Positions 34,449-47,665 of a stretch of 64,000 bases of DNA are shown here, one piece after another. The notes beneath the pieces were generated by a model, which made no database searches, was not told the DNA's origin, and saw only the letters and a program-made list of their open reading frames with translations. Source of the DNA: Pyrus communis (taxonomy: Eukaryota; Streptophyta; Magnoliopsida; Rosales; Rosaceae); the NCBI RefSeq assembly GCF_963583255.1, contig NC_084804.1, positions 21,210,061-21,274,060 on the forward strand. The letters run 5' to 3'. A program made the position numbers and the translations under genes. Numbering within the stretch: position 1 is the first letter of the stretch; the number at the start of each line of letters is the position of its first letter.

Positions 34449-37400
34449 TACCTATATATATATATAGTACTACTATACATTAAAAAAAAAACATATATAT
34501 ATGTATGTATGTATGCATGCACAGTACTACATATTTGATCAAACATATTATACTAATTAATCTACCTATATGTAAATTTACGATGAGCAAATAACATATA
34601 TTTTGTAGGTATTTTATTTTGTGTGCATCATCATATATATTGGGCACATTTTATTATTATATGTACAAAATAATGGGTAAAATGGTATTGAATAAAATAA
34701 TAATTTTTTTTTTTTATGTAGGTACATTATTTTGCATACATTGGGTTTGCTTTATTATGTAGGTAAATTATTTTGCATGTATTTTACATATAGTGGGGAA
34801 ACTATTTTGCTTTTTTTTTAAGCAATCTAACATTTTAAAATTCAAATAGTAGGTGCACTGAATCAAATAACATTTTCTCTAGGTAAATTATTTTGCATGA
34901 ATTTTTACGTATACCAGCCATGTTTTTTTTTTTTTGTTATATATGTGTGTGAAATAATTTACCTACATTTATATGTAAAATATAATTTGTTGACTTAACT
35001 AAGCATGTATTATTACATATATTAGGCATGTTTTGTTGTTATTATATATTAGGCAATAAATTTATTGTTTTTTTTTATTTTCGTAAACCATTAATTCTCC
35101 CTTACAATCTGTATGGAACTAATTGTGTACATCAAACATTCAAATAGGGGTGTTTTGGGCATCAAAAAATTTTAAATGTGTAAAGTCAAATATAATTAAT
35201 GAATTTGCTGATGTGGAATCTAGCCAATAGGTTTTATTTGAGAAAAAAACTTATGACGGGTTTTATGTAGAGAAAATTAAATTTTAAGGGTTAAAGTCAT
35301 ATTTTCTGTAAATACTTATTTGGATTCAAATGAATGAGCTTTTATTTGCTCACATTTTGCAACACCAATTTATGTTAAGTATCTTATATAAGAAAATATT
35401 TTGGTAAAGACTTTTCGGTACATTTATGTTTTTGCATATTTTTTTATGTGCCACTAATTTATTACAATATTTAGGTGTGAACATTTTGGTAAACTAGTTT
35501 AGCATAATATGTTTAGATACGGACAATTCAGTACACTAGTTTAGTATAATATATTTATGTATGGACATTTCGGTATACTAGTTTAGTATAATATATATAT
35601 ATATATGTATGTATAGGTACGGACATTTTGGTAGACTAGTTTAGTATAATATGTTTGTTAACTACATTGGAGAAGTAGTAGAGATGAACAATTATAAAAT
35701 CAAGAAATGAAGTTTTACAGAGAGAAGAGAAATGTGAGAAAGAAATGAATGAAGCTTTTGTATTAAACTCAATGAACTCACTGTACTATCTGTTTACAAT
35801 AGCTATATATAGCTAACTAGAGGACTAACTAACTCTTTCAACTAACTATTACATCAACCAATCCTTTACTACTGTTTTGATGAGCTGGCAGAGATGAGTT
35901 GGCAGTGATATATTCAACAATGTTTTGGTAGAGACATTTTGGTACACTAGTTTAGTATAATATATTTAAGTGCAGACATTTTGGTACACTAGTTTGGTAT
36001 AATATGTTTAGGTACAAACTTTTCGGTACACTTATGTTTTTGTATATTTTCTTATGTGCCACTTATTAATTATAATATAGTTAGGTAGCGACATTCCAGT
36101 ACACAAATTCAGTAAAATATATTATGATACAGATATTTAGTTACACTAATTATAGGAGTAAAACAAAATTAATGAATTAAAATGTGTCCAATAATAAAAT
36201 TAAAATTTAAGTAGAGACATTAAATAAGATATTCATTAAATATATAAACAAAAGTATAATATAAGTTTGAATTAAGTACGTAGAAAAATGACTAAAATTA
36301 TTATGTAATTTAACAACAAATTTTTATTAAATTTTAATTTTCTTTAAAGATTAAAGTTTAAAATCTCTAAAAACAATTACTTACAAAATCTTCAAACAAA
36401 CAACTCATTAATCAAGGTGGACTAATTTCATCCTAAAAAGACACACCACGATGACGAAAAACGGAAGCGAGTCGCCCTATGCGCCACCATGTTTGCTTAC
36501 ATTAAACAAACAAGAAAAAAATGAAAACAAATATAAGTTTGTGGTTTGTATATGTAAAAATACATTGCTGTAGTTAGACATTAGGCACATTCAAACATTA
36601 ATTATTATTTTTTCATAACCAACCTACCTTGGTTCAGTCATGCATAGGGATGAAAATTCAAACCGTTAAACTCGATAACCGCGCATAAATAATTGAACGA
36701 ATGGGCGGATTTGAAGATATGTGGAAAAAATGTCGATAATATTCGGTGACAATTTCAAATATGACTATAGGGGTCCTCGATCCGTATCTGTCACCAAATC
36801 TACCCCGAATAATATATATTATACATACAATATAACATAATATATTTTATTATTTATATATATGTATATTTATAAGTATTGAAATTATTTGATAATTTGT
36901 TTCGTCTTCTCTTGTAGTGGCTATTAAGAATATTTGCCTTCATCATCCCTTTTCTTTTTCATTGGACCAATTTACCTTACTTTATTATCATAAATACTTC
37001 CAAAAAGTATTGTTATATTTTTTATATATGGATATTTAATGATCGAACCTATATCTATTAATTTATAACATGTAACGAATAATTTTTTGCATTGATGAAG
37101 ATGGATATAACCATTAACTAGTGAGGAATCCGTTACCCGGTGATTATGATTATGGATAAAAAAAATTAAGGACTTTTCACATATAAAATGTTGGCAACTT
37201 AACACTATAGAGAAAATTGTTACGAGCGCCATGATTTAGAAAAATAAAAAGTAAATATATCCAAAAACAAACAATTGGTCACGGTGTTTTTACTCATGTA
37301 AGTATATATATATATATATATATATGTTTTTTTTAATGTATAGTAGTACTATATATATATATATATATATAGGTAAACTATATATATATATTGAGCTTAT

Positions 37401-40400
37401 GGTAGTACTATATACATTTGAACGTATATATGTGTATATGACACACCCCGTCCCGAAGGAGGGCATGCTGGCCGTCACGTGAGAGTGACGTAACCATTTG
37501 CACAGTTCGGAAGCTTTAAAGATATACAACTTCTAAAATGAAACACCCGAAAGGTGAGTCCTAATTTTTGTCCATTCTGTCAGAACACCGTTGAATTTCC
37601 TCGTAGTCACCACACCTTTGCAATTCTTGAACCTGGAGGGGCGCAAAACAAAATTGAGTGGGTCAGCAAAACGAACGTATTCAAAACCTTCTTTTCTCTT
37701 TTGCATATACTAACCCCTCGCTGTAAAACAAGTATAGTTTCCCAGAAAATAACATATATACGTATGTATAGATATGCCAGTCATGCTCAAAGATATATCA
37801 ATCATGCTTGCAATATGCCATTCATGCTCGAGAATATGCCACAACAGAATCTCATAATCAAATGTAAATGCTCAAGCATAATTCACATCAATAACATATA
37901 ATCTGGCAGCCGGGAGTCACCTAACGTGACATGTACCGCTGCATATAGAGCTCCAATCTCAACTCATCATCTGAATCTGCACACGAGTTGGAACCACCTA
38001 ACGTGGTCTGCACGACAAGTTGGGTGTAATATATATGTATGCTCTAGTGCTACGATCACGTGAAGCTGGCGATAAATCGCGGGTCACCTACAAGTCGGAA
38101 CCACCTAATGTGATCTCTACGACAGGCTTGCACCTAACTTGGATCCAAGACGAGCATGCGGTGCTGGTGAACATACACGTGAAGGCTGTGCCCTGGCCCT
38201 GGACGGGAGCACTAACACCGGGGGTGCAGATTATGAGCTCTCTAAACCTCTCAAACTACCATTGCATAATAAACAGGAATGCATAACCACATGAATACCG
38301 CTTACCTGGCACTTACCTGTGCCTCCTCAGCACCATGCAACAGTATGCATAATTATGGTAATGCACATATTAAAATATGATGCATATATGACAGGATATA
38401 TAATTCGTATTTCTTTTAAAATACGTTTTCTGGGAAATATGTCAAGCATACGTGTATATATATATATACTGAAAAATAACTGCCCACTCACTGATCACAT
38501 CGACGTCTCATAGGTCCCTGAACCTCCCCTAGCTTGGTTACATTCTTCCTCTGTAATATTTTCACCTATACAAAAAGTAACCAAATTGACGTTATTTAAC
38601 GCACATACACCAAACATTCGTCCATAACTTTCTCATACGTTACTCAATTTGGGTGTATGAATATACCACGGTGATCTACACGACGTCACGAACGCGTGAC
38701 AATTTTCAGAACTCAATTTGGAGCTCTCACGCGCCCCCACGCGCACTGTTCACGCGCTGCCCACGCGCGCGTCTTCTTCCTCGCGTCGCCGGACTGGTTT
38801 CGCCGGAGATGGTGTTTTGCCGGAATTTCTGGGTAAACTTCAAAGTGTCATAACTTCTTCATTTCTTAACCATTTTCGACGTACTATATATCAAATTGAA
38901 GGTATTGACGAGACGAACACATCCATACCTTTCTCGACCCCTAACTCGCCGTGGTTTCGCCGGAAAAAGCCCCGACAGCTCCGGCCAAACTTTGAACTTG
39001 TCATTCTCCGTGTTCCTATGTCCATTTTTCACGTAATTTATACCAAAATGAAGCCCTAAACATAATCTACCACGTTGGACTAGTTTTAGGGCCTAAAAAC
39101 AACGGAATCAAACTTTTCCAAAAATACGAAAATTCGGCCAAACTTACAGTTCGTGATCCCGACGTCCAAATCCTTCAAACGAAGCACTCCGAGCTTCCTT
39201 AGGACCTCACCAAGCTTCCTACAAGCTTCAAAACCCCAGAAAACATCAAGTTTTACGTGTGCATGAACAGTGCACACGCACAGTGAAATTGAAATCCATG
39301 TTTTCCGAAGTGAAACTCACCTGAAATTGGTACCATCGTGTTCGTGTGGTCTTCAGGAGTACGATGGTGGTCTTAGATCCTTCGTTGGCATAGTTTTGGG
39401 GTGGTTTGTGGGTGGTCTGTGTGAGTTCGAAGGAGAGAGAGAGAACTCTCAGAGAATGAGAGATTTGTGAGGGAGGAGAGAGAGAGACAAGGTACGGGAA
39501 TGAGGGAGAGATTTGAGGGAGGTGGGATCCTACCCAATCCCCAAATCATCAAGTTACAACATATTTTACGCCCCTTAGTCCCGTTTAAGGGCATTTTCAT
39601 AACTTCACGTCCTCGGAATTAAAATTCCGGGACGGGTTGTGACAACCTTCCCTCCTTATAGAATTTCGTCCCCGAAATTCCAACAACCAACTTAATCATC
39701 TAAACTCATACAATAGCTTCGAATAAATCTCTCTTAATACATTCTTTTTCCAATCCAAAGTCGTCCTTGGTTCCTCAACCAGTTTAATCCGGATTAATTC
39801 TCAACAGTTGCACCGGAACTCCATGTGACGAATCTGCCACCTAGTGACAACGCATCGAAATATAATACATTATGCACCTTAGCAAATTCTGAAGACATCA
39901 CCACTTGTATGCAACTTCATCGATTCCTTTAGTGGTCAAAAACGGTCTGATGTGTTTAAGACTTATTTTGTCTCCTTTCCAAATCTCACTATTTCTTTTC
40001 GTGATGAAATTTCTAAAAATGTTGAATCATGAAACACATCATGCTCTTACAATAACTCTGGAAGTAATTCAAGCAACTTCACCTACTCTTCGATGATCAC
40101 ATAAGGTCCGATGTACTTAGGACTTAATTTGCTTTCCTTTCCAAGCCGAATCATACTTTTCTAAAGTGAAAACTTCAAAATTATAAGATCATCTACGTTA
40201 AACACTCGATTAGTGACATGTTCAACTATTAATCTCTTTTGCCATTCCTGGCTACTCTCAGGTTAAACTTAATCACCTGAATAATTTGAGAAGACTCATC
40301 CATAGTTTTAGGGCCTACCAAAACTCTTTCGTGATCGAATCTTCTCTATCCAGAAATATTTCTTCCACAAATCAACAAAAATTGACACATTTCATGGTCC

Positions 40401-43400
40401 TTATGGCGTTACTTTAGAAACTGTGCAACCAACATACTTAAGAAACTCAGCAGTTCCGTAACCCAAATCTCTTCTCCATAAAACATATAAGTACTGTTGC
40501 ACTGTGGTTGTTACTCAACACTGGAGTAAATGTACTAACTTGGTACATTGATCAACTATCACTTCAAGTTCAATCATAACCATCCTATTCTCGAACTCAG
40601 CAATCTTTCTTTTTCCCTTCTTTCTTTGCCTTGGTTAATTCTTAATTTTCGTCGTTAACCATTTGAGTCTTGAGTACGACCTTACTAAAAAGACTTAACT
40701 TGAAAATTAGCAATTACAACTTCTTCTCAATCTTTCATTCTCAACTTTACTTCAGTTGATTTCCAATCCACAAGAAGACAATCTTGGCAAGCGTGCCAGA
40801 CATTAATTCTTACCACCGTCTTTTCACCAAGTGCATCAGCTAGAACAATTTTACGATCACCCTGGTCGTACAATCATGTTCATTAAACAATTCAATCCAC
40901 CTTCCCTGCCTTATATCAAAATCCTTCCAAGTAATGGATATTGGAGACTTTTTGGATTCGTAAAAAAAAAACTTGCATTCTTACCAAATATAATGTCTTC
41001 ATAACTTCACAGCAAGGATGGTAATCATGACTTCCAAATCACCAGTAGGGTAATTCATTTCATGAGGTTCCTTTTGTCGTGAAACGTATGTAATCACCCT
41101 AACATTTGCATCAACATGCATCCAATACCATTCAAGAAATATCACTAAAAATTTATGATTACCACTATCTTCTGGGAGTACTAAAATACGTGCATGAGTG
41201 AGGAATACTTCAACTGTTGAAACCTTTACTCATAATTATCATCCCACTCAAACTTAACCTCTTTTCTCGTCAATGGCAAGGCAATGACTGAAAAAATCTT
41301 TCACGAACCGTCCATGATAGCTTGTTAAGCTAGGATAACTCTGAATCCCAATCACGATTCGTGGTTGTTCTAAATTCTCAATTTCTGCTACCTTTTAAGA
41401 ATTCACTTGAATACCTGAAGCAGATATAACATATCTCAAAAATGCTACTTGATTCATCCAACCTTGGCATTTGCTAAACTTAGCATACAATCGACGTTCC
41501 CTCGATCTTTGCAATACCAATTTAAGATGTTTAGCATACTTTGCTCTAGTCTTATCAATCCTTTCAATAGCAATAACAACAAATCGGTCTAGATATCATT
41601 GGAATACTTTATTCGTCAAATTCATAAAGTAGTAGATGCATTCGTCACTCCGAATGGCATCACCAAACTTGAAATGACCTTAACGAATCCTGAAAGTTAT
41701 CATAAGGGCATCCTCATCGATAATCTTCAACTAATAATATCCAGACCTCAAGTCCATCTTAGAAAATATACAACCACCTAGAAGCTGATCAAACAACCAT
41801 CAATGTGAGGTTAGGAATAACGGTTTTCAATTGTTACTCGATTCAACTGCTTATAATCAAAGCACAGCCTTAATGTCCATTTTCTTTCTCACCAATAAAC
41901 TGGGGTTCCCCCAACGTAATGTACTAGGTTGAATAAAAACCTTTATCAACCAATTTCCAATTCTCTTAGTTCAAAAGGCAACATTCTATAATATAAGGTT
42001 TGTACCTGGAGACAAATCCATAGTGAACTCTACATCTTTAACTGGCGGCAATCTAGGTAAATTCTCAGGGAAAACGTCAGGTAAATGTTTGACTACTCCC
42101 ACTTCTTCCACACTACTAGAAGTGACATCACTTAGCACCACATGAGATAAATATCCTTGGCAGCCTTTTGATAATAATCTCTTTGCTCTCACAGCATAAA
42201 TAACGGCCTGCCTTACTCCACTTTGCATACTTACAAAAGTAATCTCTAGTCATCCAGACCGATGGAAAATAATTGGTTTCCCGGAAATAAAGTATATACT
42301 CATATACGTAATATATCTTGCACACATTCAGTACCACCTCGCGTGGTCTGCAACTCATTACTGTAAATAACATAATATGCTCTAGAATAACATCGAATCT
42401 ACAATCTAATGGAACAAAAGTAGCTAGCAACGATACATACTCTACTAATATCGAGCACTCTGAATAAGTACGATACTAACATAGGATAACCTATCGGTTT
42501 ACTTGCTTAACGAATCCACGAATAAGTTATTAATATTACGGTCTGCAGCCCGCAATACTGATAAATCATCGTTGTCTCGATAAGTAAGCAACAACTCTCG
42601 AGGGTGTAATATTACTATTTTGCCACTCATTAGAAAATACATACACACGTCTCAACCGCGTTTAAATACTACTTTCTAGGCCATAACAATAATAACGTAA
42701 AATTTCTACATTAACAACAAATAGACTTTAGCTAAGTCATTAAGAATAATTATCGTACTCCTAATCAAATCCGAATAATTCTGAGTATCTTGCAGTGATG
42801 TGTGGTTAACACATCCCTGGGCTTGTTGTTGTCTCCCACAACCTCTATTAGTGTAAATACTTCGCTCGTGTACACCACGGCCTAACTGACCATAATTAAT
42901 ATATCCAGGAACTTGCTGGATCGGCGCCAGTTGTGGCAAAGAAGACTGCTAGGGCTTCTGTTGGCTTTGGACATAATTTGTAGTTCTATGTCCCATCTAT
43001 CCACTTGTAAAGCGTCCAATGCTTTCTCGCCTACATTCTCAAAGGTGTCCATTATTGTACCTACAGCACAAAGGTACATTTCCTTTACCAAAATCACCTT
43101 GTCTCTGAGATCTGGGATTACCAATACATCTATCACTTCGCCTCTGGTCAATGGCATTAAAACCTTTGCCAAAAGAACTAGAATTAGCTTCACTTCTTTT
43201 GAAGTTCTGAATCTTTCAAGGTTCTCGAGATGACTGGCCTTTATCCTTGTCATCATTCCTCTGATTCCCATTCCTTTATTCTTCTTCATCATTATCGCTG
43301 GACATAATCTCAGAGTCCTTAAGGCTCAACAACATCTTGTATACTCCTGATAAGAATTACAATGGATAGTGGTCACCCAAAATACCACTGCCTTATGCCA

Positions 43401-46400
43401 CCCAGCCTAAAACAATATAACACTTCAATCAAAATAGCAGCAATATTCAAATGGGACGAGGCAAGTCTGAGAACTTTTTATAATACTCATTGATCGTCAG
43501 CTTTCCTTGTCTCACATTTGCAAACTCTTGCTTTCTACCATCATAAGATGCCAAAGGAAATAATTCTTTTCTTTAAACAAGTCCTTAAACAATTCTCAAT
43601 CGGCTGTTTCCTTCGGTGACAACGAATTATACTCCTGTTTCCACCAGGATACAAGTTCATAACTCAAACCAGGTAGTCGTCTTGACTTACCTTCAAAAGA
43701 CAGATTTCCTTAACTTGCATAATCTAAAACATCTTTTCCAATCGGTTAATCCATCACTTTGTTCCCTTAGGTTCATCATTTCATAAGGTGATTCAAATTC
43801 AACTCATAACCCATCTTAAAATGTCCCTTTTAGATAATATACTGAATCACCAAAATAATAATAGTTTCCCTTAATAGCTAAATCAGGGAGACTAAATTCC
43901 TCTAACTACGTGGTTTGCTACGAGGCGGTGTAGTTCTGACAGAATTCACTAGAACTTCTCAAGATGTCCAAGATTGAAACTTAGGCTCTGATACCAACTT
44001 GACACACCCCGTCCCGAAGGAGGGCATGCTGGCCGTCACGTGAGAGTGACGTAACCATTTGCACAGTTCGGAAGCTTTAAAGATATACAACTTCTAAAAT
44101 GAAACACCCGAAAGGTGAGTCCTAATTTTTGTCCATTCTGTCAGAACACCGTTGAATTTCCTCGTAGTCACCACACCTTTGCAATTCTTGAACCTGGAGG
44201 GGCGCAAAACAAAATTGAGTGGGTCAGCAAAACGAACGTATTCAAAACCTTCTTTTCTCTTTTGCATATACTAACCCCTCGCTGTAAAACAAGTATAGTT
44301 TCCCAGAAAATAACATATATACGTATGTATAGATATGCCAGTCATGCTCAAAGATATATCAATCATGCTTGCAATATGCCATTCATGCTCGAGAATATGC
44401 CACAACAGAATCTCATAATCAAATGTAAATGCTCAAGCATAATTCACATCAATAACATATAATCTGGCAGCCGGGAGTCACCTAACGTGACATGTACCGC
44501 TGCATATAGAGCTCCAATCTCAACTCATCATCTGAATCTGCACACGAGTTGGAACCACCTAACGTGGTCTGCACGACAAGTTGGGTGTAATATATATGTA
44601 TGCTCTAGTGCTACGATCACGTGAAGCTGGCGATAAATCGCGGGTCACCTACAAGTCGGAACCACCTAATGTGATCTCTACGACAGGCTTGCACCTAACT
44701 TGGATCCAAGACGAGCATGCGGTGCTGGTGAACATACACGTGAAGGCTGTGCCCTGGCCCTGGACGGGAGCACTAACACCGGGGGTGCAGATTATGAGCT
44801 CTCTAAACCTCTCAAACTACCATTGCATAATAAACAGGAATGCATAACCACATGAATACCGCTTACCTGGCACTTACCTGTGCCTCCTCAGCACCATGCA
44901 ACAGTATGCATAATTATGGTAATGCACATATTAAAATATGATGCATATATGACAGGATATATAATTCGTATTTCTTTTAAAATACGTTTTCTGGGAAATA
45001 TGTCAAGCATACGTATATATATATATATACTGAAAAATAACTGCCCACTCACTGATCACATCGACGTCTCATAGGTCCCTGAACCTCCCCTAGCTTGGTT
45101 ACATTCTTCCTCTGTAATATTTTCACCTATACAAAAAGTAACCAAATTGACGTTATTTAACGCACATACACCAAACATTCGTCCATAACTTTCTCATACG
45201 TTACTCAATTTGGGTGTATGAATATACCACGGTGATCTACACGACGTCACGAACGCGTGACAATTTTCAGAACTCAATTTGGAGCTCTCACGCGCCCCCA
45301 CGCGCACTGTTCACGCGCTGCCCACGCGCGCGTCTTCTTCCTCGCGTCGCCGGACTGGTTTCGCCGGAGATGGTGTTTTGCCGGAATTTCTGGGTAAACT
45401 TCAAAGTGTCATAACTTCTTCATTTCTTAACCATTTTCGACGTACTATATATCAAATTGAAGGTATTGACGAGACGAACACATCCATACCTTTCTCGACC
45501 CCTAACTCGCCGTGGTTTCGCCGGAAAAAGCCCCGACAGCTCCGGCCAAACTTTGAACTTGTCATTCTCCGTGTTCCTATGTCCATTTTTCACGTAATTT
45601 ATACCAAAATGAAGCCCTAAACATAATCTACCACGTTGGACTAGTTTTAGGGCCTAAAAACAACGGAATCAAACTTTTCCAAAAATACGAAAATTCGGCC
45701 AAACTTACAGTTCGTGATCCCGACGTCCAAATCCTTCAAACGAAGCACTCCGAGCTTCCTTAGGACCTCACCAAGCTTCCTACAAGCTTCAAAACCCCAG
45801 AAAACATCAAGTTTTACGTGTGCATGAACAGTGCACACGCACAGTGAAATTGAAATCCATGTTTTCCGAAGTGAAACTCACCTGAAATTGGTACCATCGT
45901 GTTCGTGTGGTCTTCAGGAGTACGATGGTGGTCTTAGATCCTTCGTTGGCATAGTTTTGGGGTGGTTTGTGGGTGGTCTGTGTGAGTTCGAAGGAGAGAG
46001 AGAGAACTCTCAGAGAATGAGAGATTTGTGAGGGAGGAGAGAGAGAGACAAGGTACGGGAATGAGGGAGAGATTTGAGGGAGGTGGGATCCTACCCAATC
46101 CCCAAATCATCAAGTTACAACATATTTTACGCCCCTTAGTCCCGTTTAAGGGCATTTTCATAACTTCACGTCCTCGGAATTAAAATTCCGGGACGGGTTG
46201 TGACAGTATATATGTGTGTGTTAGGGGTAATAATATGCAATAAATTATTTGTTCATTGTAATTAAGGTGAGCAATAATATTTATTAATTTATTTTGAATA
46301 TTGTGGTACAAGTTGTAAATATTTTGTATTAATAGGTCAATTACTTTCCTACATAGCAATCACTTTTAAATTTGGGTTTTATTTGGATGTTTATAATTAG

Positions 46401-47665
46401 GTGAGTTTTTATATAAGAAATAAGAGTTGGAAGGGTCTATACCCCAAAATTTACAATATTTTTCATATAATTTAATTCATGGACACCATAAAATTATACA
46501 AAAGAAAGGAGATTAAATGCATATGTGACATTAAATAGAGTCTAGAAGTTAAAATTAATTTATCCAATTTATATACAATATTTTTATCCAATTCGTGTAA
46601 AATATATTTTACACTTTCGTCTTATTTAATGATTAAAATTTAATTTTCTATTGTTTTTTAGGATGAGTGGCCCTTTTTACTTCGGGAATTTTTTTCAAGT
46701 GATTTACCCGGAAAGAAGATTTTTTCAGGGCCACAGCTTTTACGTACCGTACTCTATGTACTCGACTTGTTTCGTTTGCTTATCGAATGAAATCACTTAC
46801 CGCATTTGGAACAGTTTTTTTGACGAGCTTCATGTCGTGAAGGCCAAACCTAGCCGTGGCCAACTTCCTTGGCCACAGCTCAACTCCACTGCCGCCACTT
46901 ATCTCAGTTTTCCGGTCAGAAAGCCACAAGCTCCTCATCAGAAACTCCACCACAAATACCATGTTAAACCACAGCATCTCCACAAACTCTAGCAACCAAA
47001 CCCACGACCTCTTCCCACCAGTGAAACCTACTAGTCTCTTTGATCTCTTCCCACCAGCAGAAGGCAAAGTTGGTATGTTAATATTCTTTTCTTCACCATT
47101 CACCAATTTCACCTCCTTCACAAACCCACCACCTAAACCCTTTTCTTCGTCATCTTTTTGGTCAACTTTCCTGAAACTCGCCAAGAACAGTGACATGAGC
47201 GACATCCCATCTCCCAATGCATGGTGGATTCGGAAGACGCAGCAGTTATGGGCCATGAGAAGGTGAAGTTCCCAGAGGGGTTTGTCGACGTCGGTGCCTA
47301 GTATTCCAGCACAGGTGGTGGAAAGGTCGGCCAAGTAGGCATTGACAGCAGTCTCGTGGTCAACGGATGGTGATGTGGTGAGGACAGGATTGTTGATGAC
47401 GACAATGTGGCGGTCGAGGTCGACGCTGGGGGTGGTCTTATGCCAGTGCTGGGGGCCGTTGGATTGGCGAAGCAAGAGGCTTGAGAAACGTGGGTGGGAG
47501 AGTAGGAGAGAGGTTTTGAGGTGGGACTTGACGGCATCTATGTTTATAGGGTTTGTGAAGCCCATGGCGCAGTGGATTATTTGGTTCATTTCAGGTTGGA
47601 GGAAGAACCGACCTAATGGGGTTAGAGGCTCGTTGAATTCGGAGGAGTCAGCTGCCGACGAACCC

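Larger units (their letters stand above)
37439..46205 (-). mobile_element. Ty3/Gypsy-type LTR retrotransposon, very young, decayed core
   Basis: Two LTRs of 2206 bp each (37439-39644 and 44000-46205) bound a 4355-bp core. An exact 5-bp target duplication, GTATA, is at 37434-37438 and 46206-46210. The only LTR difference I found is G at 38454 against A at 45015. A primer-binding site for tRNA-Met (reverse complement of GCTCTGATACCA, 43985-43996) sits 3 nt inside the right LTR, and a polypurine tract (complement of 39645-39657) adjoins the left LTR. The element therefore reads right to left. Its core shows gag-pol remnants too damaged to act. Confidence 0.93.
34139..46441. mobile_element. TIR element with ~365-bp inverted repeats in WSD intron 1
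   Basis: The left TIR (34139 to about 34502) is the near-identical inverted copy of the right TIR (about 37296-37438 continued at 46206-46441), which is split by a Gypsy insertion. In the non-microsatellite part the arms differ at about five of 240 positions. Outer ends read TATAGACC on both strands; TA is the only duplication I can see, so the superfamily is unresolved (Mutator-like or Tc1/mariner-like are possible). The 2.8-kb interior encodes nothing and contains a minisatellite split by a solo LTR. The left end lies only 33 bp upstream of the exon 2 acceptor. Confidence 0.75.

Noticed and set aside
37554..39600. Several open frames of 63-115 codons in the Gypsy LTR, repeated at 44115-46161.
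   Set aside because: They are identical between the two LTRs simply because the LTRs are near-identical. They show no domain and lie in non-coding LTR sequence.
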